A program made the translations under genes and the position numbers. 8,365 nt of DNA from Pseudomonadota bacterium (GTDB taxonomy: Bacteria > Pseudomonadota > Alphaproteobacteria > Sphingomonadales > Sphingomonadaceae): contig JAFAED010000270.1 in the NCBI GenBank assembly GCA_023424275.1, positions 1 through 8,365 of the forward strand. The letters are read 5' to 3'. The stretch's first letter is position 1; the number at the start of each line of letters is the position of its first letter. This document shows positions 1 to 5,298 of the stretch, piece after piece. The notes beneath the pieces are model-generated. The model saw nothing but the letters and a program-made list of their open reading frames with translations. It was not told the origin of the DNA and did no database searches.

Positions 1-516
1 GGGCTTGACCGCATCCATCGTGAGTTGGCTGATGTTCAGCTTCAAAAGCTGCCATTTCGCGAGGCTGCCGTCGTCGAGCGGGTTCGCCTCATATTTCGCC
101 TTGGCGAGATTGCGGTCGTTGAACTCGCCCTCGTCGGCGATGATCAGCCCGCCGGGTTTCAGCTGTGGGACATTGGTCTTGAGCGCCGCGGGGTTCATCG
201 CGACCAGTACGTCGGGCGCGTCGCCCGCGGTCTCGATCGCCGACGATCCGAAATTGATCTGAAAGGCCGAGACACCGAAGAGCGTGCCTTGCGGTGCACG
301 AATTTCAGCCGGGAAATCGGGGAAAGTCGCGAAGTCGTTACCCGCCAGCGCCGACGACAAAGTAAACTGACCGCCGGTCAGCTGCATCCCGTCGCCGCTA
401 TCGCCAGCAAATCGAACCACCACTGCATCCGAAAGGGGGGACTGCCGTTTGTCGGCCTGGTCCACTACCGCTGTCGCCATCGTCTCTTCTGCCTCAATTT
501 TGCGAACCTCTGACAT
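1..516 (-). CDS. korA: 2-oxoacid:acceptor (ferredoxin) oxidoreductase subunit alpha, KorA type, N-terminal part
   Basis: This is the first 172 residues of a gene that runs off the left edge. The visible part is the gamma-type domain that two-subunit 2-oxoglutarate/2-oxoacid:ferredoxin oxidoreductases carry fused in front of the pyrimidine-binding alpha domain. Seen: VVVRFAGDSGDGMQLTGGQF at residues 32-51, PAEIRAPQGTLFGVSAFQI around 69-87, then DVLVAMNPAALK at 102-113 and a conserved NLAKAKYEANPL stretch at 136-147. Family members decarboxylate 2-oxoacids to acyl-CoA with ferredoxin as acceptor and work with a KorB subunit, which would be expected just left of the window. Start ATG 516 has an AGGGG nine bases upstream; an in-frame ATG at 480 (residue 13) is an alternative and leaves the domain intact. 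The exact 2-oxoacid substrate cannot be read from this fragment. Confidence 0.9.
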   Translation of the reverse strand, partial: MSEVRKIEAEETMATAVVDQADKRQSPLSDAVVVRFAGDSGDGMQLTGGQFTLSSALAGNDFATFPDFPAEIRAPQGTLFGVSAFQINFGSSAIETAGDAPDVLVAMNPAALKTNVPQLKPGGLIIADEGEFNDRNLAKAKYEANPLDDGSLAKWQLLKLNISQLTMDAVKP

Positions 517-517
517 C

Positions 518-527
518 GGCCTAGGCC
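518..527. repeat. Perfect 10-base palindrome just before korA
   Basis: GGCCTAGGCC is its own reverse complement and ends one base before the korA start codon. It directly abuts or overlaps the purine-rich AGGGG that would be the korA ribosome binding site. It could be a protein site or a local RNA fold, or chance in GC-rich DNA. No function is claimed. Confidence 0.35.
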
Positions 528-595
528 CCTGCGCGCCAAGCCGCAATTGAGAAAAAATTGTGCGCCGCAAAGGGTCGGGCGCAGGTGGGTTTCAT

Positions 596-627
596 TTCGG
601 GATTGAATTTGCCCCGCCGATCCCGAA
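596..627. promoter_or_regulatory. Inverted repeat in the korA/esterase divergent gap (candidate operator)
   Basis: TTCGGGAT at 596-603 and ATCCCGAA at 620-627 are perfect reverse complements with a 16-base spacer, so the half-site centres lie 24 bases apart. The repeat sits in the only non-coding stretch between the divergently transcribed korA and esterase genes, and its arms touch both hexamers of the weak promoter-like pair at 603-631. This fits an operator bound by a dimeric regulator, but no regulator gene is adjacent and the call rests on position and symmetry only. Confidence 0.4.
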
Positions 628-631
628 TAGC
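603..631 (+). promoter_or_regulatory. Weak sigma70-like promoter candidate for the esterase-rppH unit
   Basis: TTGAAT (603-608), 17 bases, then AATAGC (626-631). The first hexamer matches four of six consensus bases and the second three of six. The spacing and the distance to the ATG at 663 are right for a short leader. The match is weak, so another promoter in the gap is possible. Confidence 0.3.
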
Positions 632-662
632 ATGGACAAATAACGATCAGGGAGAGACGCAA

Positions 663-1610
663 ATGACCGACGGCACCACCCATTTCACGCGCCCCGATGT
701 GGCGGCCTTTCTCGCCTTCCTGAACGCGCAGGAAGGGCCGAAGATGGAAGAGATGCCGCCGGAGGGCGCACGCGAGATGTTCCGGGTGATGGGCCAGCTT
801 GCGGATGTGCCGCGCGGTGAGATCGCGAAGGTCGAAGACCGGACGATCCCGGGGCCTGCGGGCGACATTGCCATTCGTATCTATGACAATCGCCCGGACC
901 GCGAGCAGGGCCCGGTCATGGTCTTTTATCACGGCGGCGGCTGGGTGATCGGCGACCTCGACACGCATGATCCCTATTGCGCCGAGGCAGCGCGGCTGCT
1001 CGACATGCCGGTGATCGCGGTAGACTATCGCCTTGCGCCCGAACACCCCTTCCCCGCCGCGCCGATCGACTGCGAAGCCGCGACGCGCTGGGTCGCCGAC
1101 AATATCCCCTGCACCGGGCTTGTGCTTTCGGGCGAAAGCGCGGGTGGCAATCTGACCATCGCGACCGCGCTCGCGCTGCGCGACAAACCGGCGTCGAAGC
1201 CCGTCATCGCGATCCATCCCATCTATCCCGCGGTGACGACGCACGACGATTGGCAGAGCTATCGCGATTTCGGCGAGGGGCATCTGCTGACCCAGGACAG
1301 CATGACCTGGTTCGGCAATCATTATGCTGCCGATCCCGGCGATTATCGCGCCTCACCGCTCGATTTTCCCGCCGAGGGCTTGCCGCCGACGCTGCTGATC
1401 ACCGCCGGCCTCGACCCGCTGCGCGACCAGGGGCGCGCCTACGCTGCCAAGCTGATCGAGGCCGGCGTGCCCACCACCTATCGCGAGGCGGCGGGCACAA
1501 TCCATGGCTATATCAACCTGTCGCAGGGCATCCCAAGCGCGAAGGACGATATTCGCGGTGCATTGACCGTCTTGAAGGCGATCGTCGCCGAAGCTAACGG
1601 GGCCGCATGA
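663..1610 (+). CDS. Alpha/beta hydrolase, family IV (hormone-sensitive-lipase-like) esterase
   Basis: A 315-residue protein, the usual length for bacterial HSL-type esterases, which hydrolyse short-chain carboxylic esters. Seen: the oxyanion-hole motif HGGGW at residues 90-94, the nucleophile elbow GESAGG at 157-162 (Ser159), GLDPLRDQG around 249-257 with the acid Asp251, and HGY at 281-283 with the catalytic His281. The conserved DYRLAPEHPFPAA stretch at 121-133 is also typical. No signal peptide is apparent, so it is probably cytoplasmic. The ATG at 663 is chosen over an in-frame ATG at 558 because GGAGAG (651-656) lies at proper distance and the longer form would add 35 residues unlike the family. 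Its stop overlaps the rppH start (ATGA), so the two are probably co-transcribed and translationally coupled, though no shared pathway is evident. The natural substrate is unknown. Confidence 0.93.
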   Translation: MTDGTTHFTRPDVAAFLAFLNAQEGPKMEEMPPEGAREMFRVMGQLADVPRGEIAKVEDRTIPGPAGDIAIRIYDNRPDREQGPVMVFYHGGGWVIGDLDTHDPYCAEAARLLDMPVIAVDYRLAPEHPFPAAPIDCEAATRWVADNIPCTGLVLSGESAGGNLTIATALALRDKPASKPVIAIHPIYPAVTTHDDWQSYRDFGEGHLLTQDSMTWFGNHYAADPGDYRASPLDFPAEGLPPTLLITAGLDPLRDQGRAYAAKLIEAGVPTTYREAAGTIHGYINLSQGIPSAKDDIRGALTVLKAIVAEANGAA

Positions 1611-2083
1611 TCGATCATCGCTCTCTTCCTTACCGCCCCTGCGCAGGCGTCATGCTTGCCAACCGTGACGGCCGCATCTTCGTCGGTCAGCGGCTCGATA
1701 CGTCGAGCGAGGCCTGGCAGATGCCGCAGGGCGGGATCGACGATGGCGAAGACGCCGAGCAAGCGGCGATCCGCGAGCTGGGCGAGGAAACCGGCGTGCA
1801 TGGCGGGCTGGTGGAGATTATCGCGCGGAGCCGCGAGGAATATTTCTATGACCTGCCCGACCATCTGATCGGGAAGATGTGGGGCGGCAAATATCGCGGC
1901 CAGCGCCAACACTGGTTCCTGATGCGCTTCATGGGGGAGGACAGCGATGTCGACATCCACACGAAGCATCAGGAATTCCGCGCGTGGAAATGGGCCGAAT
2001 TGGGCGAGATCGAGAAACTGATCGTCCCGTTCAAGCGCGCGCTTTATCGCGGGCTGGTCGACGAATTCGGGCCGCTCGTCTGA
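1607..2083 (+). CDS. rppH: RNA pyrophosphohydrolase (Nudix hydrolase RppH)
   Basis: A 158-residue cytoplasmic Nudix hydrolase. In this family RppH removes pyrophosphate from the 5' triphosphate (or diphosphate) end of RNA and so starts 5'-end-dependent decay; the same family was earlier described as diadenosine polyphosphate hydrolase or invasion protein IalA. The Nudix box GX5EX7REUXEEXGU is complete at residues 42-64, with Gly42, Glu48, Arg56-Glu57, Glu60-Glu61 and Gly63. It is preceded by WQMPQGGI, and YRGQRQHWFLMRF follows at 96-108, both characteristic of RppH rather than generic Nudix enzymes. The first residues, YRPCAGVMLANRDGRIFVGQR, fit the family N terminus. The start overlaps the esterase stop by four bases. 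The 3' end overlaps the convergent uracil-DNA glycosylase gene by 40 bases, so there is no room for a separate terminator between them. Confidence 0.94.
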   Translation: MIDHRSLPYRPCAGVMLANRDGRIFVGQRLDTSSEAWQMPQGGIDDGEDAEQAAIRELGEETGVHGGLVEIIARSREEYFYDLPDHLIGKMWGGKYRGQRQHWFLMRFMGEDSDVDIHTKHQEFRAWKWAELGEIEKLIVPFKRALYRGLVDEFGPLV

Positions 2084-2733
2084 TCCCCGAGCATCAGCGC
2101 GGCGCGGAAAACGTCGGCAAACATTTCCGCCGTCAGCCGCCCGGTATTCGTGTTGTAGCGCGAGCAATGATAGCTATCGATCAGATATCGTCCGTCGGGC
2201 AGCGCATGTACCGCGCCATGGGCAAAGCGAAAGGCCGCGAGGCGCACGCCGGCGGCCCTTAGCGTGGCATCGTGCGCGATCTTGCCGAGCGCGATGATCA
2301 CGCGGACGTTCGGCAAGGCTGCGAGTTGTGTTTCGAAAAACGGCCGGCAGTTTGCGATTTCGGTGTGCGTCGGTTTGTTCTGCGGCGGCAGGCATTTAAC
2401 GCTGTTGACGATGATCGCGCCGTCGAGCGTCAGGCCATCGTCGATGCGCGCGTCGTAATATCCACGGCTCAGGCCGAACTCGGCCAGCGTTGCGAACAAC
2501 AGATCGCCGGCATAGTCGCCGGTAAATGGCCGCCCGGTGCGGTTCGCGCCGTGCTTGCCCGGTGCCAGCCCGGCGAATGCCAGCCAGGCATTGCGATCGC
2601 CGAACGCATAAACCGGCGCGTTCCACCAATCGGGATGTTCGGCCTGACATTCGCGGCGCAGCGCGACAAGTCGCGGGCAGCGCGGACAATCGCGCGGCGG
2701 CTCGGTTCCGGGCAACGGGCTGTCAATTTTCAC
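2044..2733 (-). CDS. Uracil-DNA glycosylase, family 5 (UDGb type), Fe-S protein
   Basis: A 229-residue base-excision repair enzyme. Family 5 members remove uracil from DNA, and some also remove hypoxanthine or etheno-cytosine. Motif 1 is GLAPGKHGANRTGRPFTGD at residues 55-73; lack of a polar Asp/Asn after GLAPG is the family 5 hallmark that separates it from family 4. Motif 2 is HCSRYNTNTGR at 189-199, with Cys after the His. Likely 4Fe-4S ligands are Cys16 and Cys19 (CPRC) with Cys114 (KCLPPQNKP) and Cys129. The reading frame stays open upstream into folK on the other strand but has no ATG there. The GTG at 2733 gives an N terminus starting MKIDSPLPG, directly before the CxxC, as expected. 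No clear Shine-Dalgarno precedes it. It diverges from folK with a 23-base gap and overlaps the convergent rppH end by 40 bases. Confidence 0.9.
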   Translation of the reverse strand: MKIDSPLPGTEPPRDCPRCPRLVALRRECQAEHPDWWNAPVYAFGDRNAWLAFAGLAPGKHGANRTGRPFTGDYAGDLLFATLAEFGLSRGYYDARIDDGLTLDGAIIVNSVKCLPPQNKPTHTEIANCRPFFETQLAALPNVRVIIALGKIAHDATLRAAGVRLAAFRFAHGAVHALPDGRYLIDSYHCSRYNTNTGRLTAEMFADVFRAALMLGDQTSGPNSSTSPR

Positions 2734-2756
2734 GCATTTGCGATAGGCGCAGCGCC

Positions 2757-3278
2757 ATGAGCAACGCAATGCCGCTTCCCCTATATGCAATCGGCCTCGG
2801 TTCGAACCGGCGCCACGTCCGCTTCGGCGATCCGCGCGCGGTGCTGCTCGCGGCACTTGCCGCGCTGGAGAGCGACGATATCGAGGCGGTTGATGCGAGC
2901 CCGATCATCGCCAGCGATCCGATCGGCCCATCGCGCCGCCGCTATGCCAATGCCGTCGCGCTCGTTGCGTCGCCGCTGAGCCCGCCCGAAATGCTGGAAC
3001 GGTTGCAAGCGATCGAGGCGAGCTTCGGCCGCCGCATGGGTCAGCGCTGGGCCGCTCGCACGCTCGATCTCGACATATTGCTCTGGTCGGGTGGCGCCTG
3101 GTCCGACGCCGCGCTGACCATCCCGCACCCGGCGATCGAACAGCGCGCCTTCGTCCTAGGCCCGCTGCGGGCCATTGTTCCTGAATGGCAGCACCCGCTG
3201 CACCGCCGCAGCGTCCGCCAACTCGCCGCGCGACTTTCCTATCCGAAGCCGGTTGACCGGGGCGCATCGGCGCACTAG
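2757..3278 (+). CDS. folK: 2-amino-4-hydroxy-6-hydroxymethyldihydropteridine diphosphokinase (HPPK)
   Basis: A 173-residue enzyme of folate synthesis that transfers pyrophosphate from ATP to 6-hydroxymethyl-7,8-dihydropterin, making the substrate of dihydropteroate synthase in the cytoplasm. Seen: the N-terminal strand and loop YAIGLGSNRRH at residues 10-20, SPIIASDPIGP at 48-58, RRYANAVALV at 61-70, the family signature RWAARTLDLDILLW at 97-110 and PHPAIEQRAFVLGPL at 123-137. Asp104 and Asp106 are the expected magnesium ligands and Arg101 the conserved signature arginine. ATG 2757 is used, with an AGG about nine bases upstream; an in-frame ATG at 2769 (residue 5) would also keep the whole domain. 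It diverges from the uracil-DNA glycosylase gene with 23 bases between starts, so its promoter probably lies inside that gene. No other folate gene is visible beside it. Confidence 0.93.
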   Translation: MSNAMPLPLYAIGLGSNRRHVRFGDPRAVLLAALAALESDDIEAVDASPIIASDPIGPSRRRYANAVALVASPLSPPEMLERLQAIEASFGRRMGQRWAARTLDLDILLWSGGAWSDAALTIPHPAIEQRAFVLGPLRAIVPEWQHPLHRRSVRQLAARLSYPKPVDRGASAH

Positions 3279-3281
3279 GGC
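3253..3281 (+). promoter_or_regulatory. Candidate promoter of tRNA-Lys inside the end of folK
   Basis: TTGACC (3253-3258) matches five of six bases of the -35 consensus and is followed after 17 bases by TAGGGC, a poor -10. It would start transcription about 33 bases before the tRNA. The -35 lies in folK codons for Val-Asp-Arg. Only 43 bases separate folK from the tRNA, so a promoter in this place is expected if the tRNA has its own; read-through from folK is the alternative. Confidence 0.25.
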
Positions 3282-3321
3282 GACGGCTCACTTCGCAACC
3301 CCGCCCCGGCGGCATCGCGAT

Positions 3322-3397
3322 GGGCCCTTAGCTCAGTCGGTAGAGCAACTGACTTTTAATCAGTAGGTCGCTGGTTCGAACCCAGCAGGGCTCACCA
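3322..3397 (+). tRNA. tRNA-Lys (anticodon UUU)
   Basis: A complete 76-base tRNA with genomically encoded CCA. The acceptor stem pairs GGGCCCT (3322-3328) with AGGGCTC (3387-3393) including one G-U pair; the discriminator is A3394 and CCA is 3395-3397. The D arm is GCTC...GAGC, the anticodon stem is ACTGA/TCAGT around the loop CTTTTAA with anticodon TTT at 3355-3357, and the T arm is GCTGG-TTCGAAC-CCAGC. It decodes AAA and AAG. It lies between folK and galE on the same strand; no U-rich intrinsic terminator follows it. Confidence 0.98.
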
Positions 3398-3524
3398 CCT
3401 TTCACGATCGATATAGTGGCACTACGCTGCGGGCAGTCCCGCTGCGGACAAGCTCTTGGTAGGATGTCCCTGATAGCATAGGACGTCCCGCACAAGCGAA
3501 GCCCCGATGGAGACAGGTCGACCG
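3398..3524. promoter_or_regulatory. Leader region between tRNA-Lys and galE with repeated near-palindromes
   Basis: This 127-base gap holds no gene. Three structures are visible. TAGTG-g-CACTA at 3414-3424 is an odd-centred palindrome overlapping TATAGT (3412-3417), a good -10-like hexamer without a matching -35. GCGGG-cagt-CCCGC at 3429-3442 is a short hairpin with no T run after it. AGGATGTCCC (3461-3470) and AGGACGTCCC (3480-3489) form a one-mismatch direct repeat with a 19-base period. Because each core is nearly self-complementary, the two copies could also fold together as an 8-pair stem. These may regulate galE, but none matches a site I can name. Confidence 0.35.
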
Positions 3525-4541
3525 ATGGCAATATTATTGACGGGCGGAGCGGGATATATCGGCAGCCATGTCGCGGCGGCGTTGGCGGCGTCGGGGCATC
3601 GGGTCGTATGTTTCGATAATCTGTCGAACAGCGATGAGGCGGTCATGGACCGGCTGGAAGCCATCACCGGCACGGCCGTTCCGTTGGTCAAAGGCGACAT
3701 CCGCGACCGCGAGGCGCTGCGCGACGCGCTGACCGCGCACAGCGTCGAGGCCGTCATTCATTTCGCGGGCCTCAAGGCGGTCGGCGAATCGGTCGCCGAA
3801 CCGATGAAATATTACGACAATAATGTTCGCGGCACGCTGACCCTGCTCGAAGCGATGCGCGACTGCGACGTCGGCACGCTGGTCTTTTCGTCGAGCGCGA
3901 CGGTGTATGGTCAGCCGCAATATCTGCCGCTCGACGAAAACCACCCGACGTCAGCGACCAATCCCTATGGCCGCACGAAATTGATGATCGAGGAAATGTT
4001 GGCCGACGTAGCCGCCGCCGATCCCCGGTGGCGCATCGCGATCCTGCGCTATTTCAACCCGGTCGGCGCGCATGATAGCGGGTTGATCGGCGAGAATCCG
4101 AACGGGATTCCGAATAATCTGATGCCCTTCATCAGCCGCGTCGCCGCCGGGCGCCTGAACGAACTCTCGGTGTTCGGGAACGATTACGACACCCCCGACG
4201 GCACGGGCGTGCGCGACTATATCCATGTCGTCGATCTGGCCGATGGTCATGTCGCCGCACTCGACGCGATCGCCAAGACCGATCGGCCGCTGTCGACCTG
4301 GAATCTCGGAACCGGCCAGGGCTATTCGGTGCTTGGCATGGTCGAGGCGTTCGAACGCATAAACGGCGTCTGTGTGCCATATCGCATCGCGCCGCGACGC
4401 GACGGCGACGTCGCAAGCTGCTATGCCAGCCCCGAACGCGCCGAGCGCGAACTGGGCTGGAAAGCAAGCCGCGACCTCGATGCCATGTGCGCGTCGAGTT
4501 GGCGTTTCGAGCGCATGCTGGCGACGCGCAACGCCAACTAG
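3525..4541 (+). CDS. galE: UDP-glucose 4-epimerase (short-chain dehydrogenase/reductase family)
   Basis: A 338-residue NAD-dependent epimerase interconverting UDP-glucose and UDP-galactose for surface polysaccharide and galactose metabolism. The length equals the E. coli enzyme if ATG 3525 is used; an in-frame ATG at 3507 would add six residues before the conserved MAILLTGGAGYIGSH. Seen: the Rossmann motif GGAGYIG at residues 7-13, FDNLSNS at 30-36, GDIRD at 57-61, FAGLKAVGES at 80-89, FSSSATVYG at 121-129 with the catalytic Ser124, and Tyr148-x3-Lys152. DYIHVVDLADGH at 231-242 and NLGTGQGYSV at 260-269 are also family hallmarks. Residue 299 is Cys where E. coli GalE has Tyr299, a change linked to acceptance of N-acetylated UDP-sugars. 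An AGG lies seven bases before the ATG. The stop TAG shares CTAG with the stop of the convergent gene. Confidence 0.95.
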   Translation: MAILLTGGAGYIGSHVAAALAASGHRVVCFDNLSNSDEAVMDRLEAITGTAVPLVKGDIRDREALRDALTAHSVEAVIHFAGLKAVGESVAEPMKYYDNNVRGTLTLLEAMRDCDVGTLVFSSSATVYGQPQYLPLDENHPTSATNPYGRTKLMIEEMLADVAAADPRWRIAILRYFNPVGAHDSGLIGENPNGIPNNLMPFISRVAAGRLNELSVFGNDYDTPDGTGVRDYIHVVDLADGHVAALDAIAKTDRPLSTWNLGTGQGYSVLGMVEAFERINGVCVPYRIAPRRDGDVASCYASPERAERELGWKASRDLDAMCASSWRFERMLATRNAN

Positions 4542-5110
4542 CCAAGCCAGCCTGCGGTCTGCGCGAGCACCCACAGGCCGATCACCAGGAACAGCCCCGC
4601 AGCGACCATCCGGACTTTCGCTAGGTCGATGCGCTTGAGCAGTTCGTTGCCGAGAAAGATCGCCGGAACATTGGCGATCATCATCCCCAGCGTGGTGCCC
4701 GCGGTTACCGTCACGACATCATGATATTGTGCGCCGAGCGCGATCGTCGCGACCTGCGTCTTGTCGCCCATCTCGACAAGGAAGAAGGCGACCAGCGTGG
4801 TCAGGAAGGCACCGAACCGCGGCTTCGGGGCGTCCTCATCCTCGAACTTGTCGGGGATCAGCGTCCAAGCGGCCATCGCGATGAAGGACGCGCCGATCGC
4901 ATAGCGGAAAACCGGGCTGTCGAGGAACGCCGCCGCCGATGCGCCCAGCAGTGCGGCCAGCGCGTGATTGGCGAGCGTCGCGACCAATATGCCGAGGATG
5001 ATCGGTGACGGGCGGTGGAAACGCGTGGCAAGCAAGATTGCGAGCAACTGCGTCTTGTCGCCGATCTCGGCGAGCGCGACGACAGAAGTCGAGGTGAACA
5101 GGGCTTCCAT
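4538..5110 (-). CDS. GDT1/TMEM165 family (UPF0016) membrane cation transporter, likely manganese exporter
   Basis: A 190-residue inner-membrane protein of two homologous halves. Each half carries the family signature ExGDKTQ, at residues 15-21 (AEIGDKTQ) and 113-119 (VEMGDKTQ), whose acidic residues are thought to bind the transported divalent cation. About six hydrophobic segments are visible, roughly at 4-14, 22-30, 36-62, 69-84, 102-112 and 134-186 (the last containing two). A short acidic linker, DKFEDEDAP, separates the halves. Family members export manganese in bacteria and cyanobacteria and handle Mn/Ca in eukaryotes. The upstream manganese riboswitch strongly supports a Mn role here. 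GGAG (5117-5120) lies six bases before ATG 5110. It is the last gene of the minus-strand set after tamB and the lipoprotein gene, and ends on the same CTAG as galE. Confidence 0.92.
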   Translation of the reverse strand: MEALFTSTSVVALAEIGDKTQLLAILLATRFHRPSPIILGILVATLANHALAALLGASAAAFLDSPVFRYAIGASFIAMAAWTLIPDKFEDEDAPKPRFGAFLTTLVAFFLVEMGDKTQVATIALGAQYHDVVTVTAGTTLGMMIANVPAIFLGNELLKRIDLAKVRMVAAGLFLVIGLWVLAQTAGWLG

Positions 5111-5186
5111 GGGTTACTCCGGGGCCGAGCGGCTTCGCGATTCCAATAGACATCATACCCGCCGCCCGGCCCGGACGAAGGTCGAT
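5111..5186 (-). promoter_or_regulatory. Expression platform of the manganese riboswitch with possible Shine-Dalgarno-sequestering stem
   Basis: The leader between aptamer and start codon can fold in competing ways. A GC-rich stem pairs the RNA segment UCCGGGCCGGGC (5175-5164) with GCUCGGCCCCGGA (5130-5118) with one bulge and one G-U pair; its 3' arm covers most of the GGAG ribosome binding site (5120-5117). A second segment, GAUGUCUAUUGG (5154-5143), can pair with CCAAUGGCAUC (5194-5184), which is the 3' side of aptamer stem P1. The two leader stems interleave and are unlikely to coexist. No T run follows the GC-rich stem, so translational control looks more likely than intrinsic termination. 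The folds were drawn by eye, without energies. Confidence 0.5.
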
Positions 5187-5298
5187 GCCATTGGTCTCGC
5201 CCAAGCGGTCTCCCGCTTCCACCGCACCACGACCTCTCGGCCGAGTATGTTGACGCGGTGGCCCGTCCCGACGGACGGCTGGCTACTCCCCAGATGAC
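5187..5298 (-). ncRNA. yybP-ykoY manganese riboswitch aptamer
   Basis: The conserved blocks appear in order in the minus-strand RNA: GGGGAGUAGC (5291-5282), GUCAACAUACUCG (5254-5242) and GAGACC (5198-5193). These are hallmarks of the yybP-ykoY class, which senses Mn2+ where its two main loops dock. The stems are clear. P1 pairs 5298-5290 with 5187-5194, with a bulged C. One hairpin is CCGUCC-GUCG-GGACGG (5278-5263). A long-range stem pairs CCACCGC (5261-5255) with GCGGUGG (5225-5219). The last is AAGCGG-GAGA-CCGCUU (5218-5203), with a GNRA loop. The next gene, 76 bases downstream, is a GDT1-family transporter, a known target of this riboswitch class. The 5' conserved block contains the last codons and stop of the lipoprotein gene. 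Confidence 0.93.

Noticed and set aside
558..662. Longer start for the esterase at ATG 558
   Set aside because: The extra 35 residues look non-family, cross the divergent gap and lack a ribosome binding site; ATG 663 has GGAGAG at the right distance.
465..1322. Long minus-strand open frame opposite the esterase
   Set aside because: It is rich in Arg/His, matches no family I recognise and is the complement of a gene with a full catalytic triad; a shadow frame of GC-rich DNA.
2272..2760. Plus-strand open frame opposite the uracil-DNA glycosylase
   Set aside because: The minus strand carries intact glycosylase motifs and Fe-S cysteines; this frame has no recognisable domain.
3429..3442. GCGGG-cagt-CCCGC as an intrinsic terminator after tRNA-Lys
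   Set aside because: The stem has only five pairs and no T run follows on the plus strand.
3951..4574. Minus-strand open frame opposite galE
   Set aside because: galE is complete and of exact family length; the opposite frame is a shadow.
4968..5297. Plus-strand open frame across the riboswitch
   Set aside because: It runs antisense to conserved aptamer blocks and the transporter start and shows no domain.
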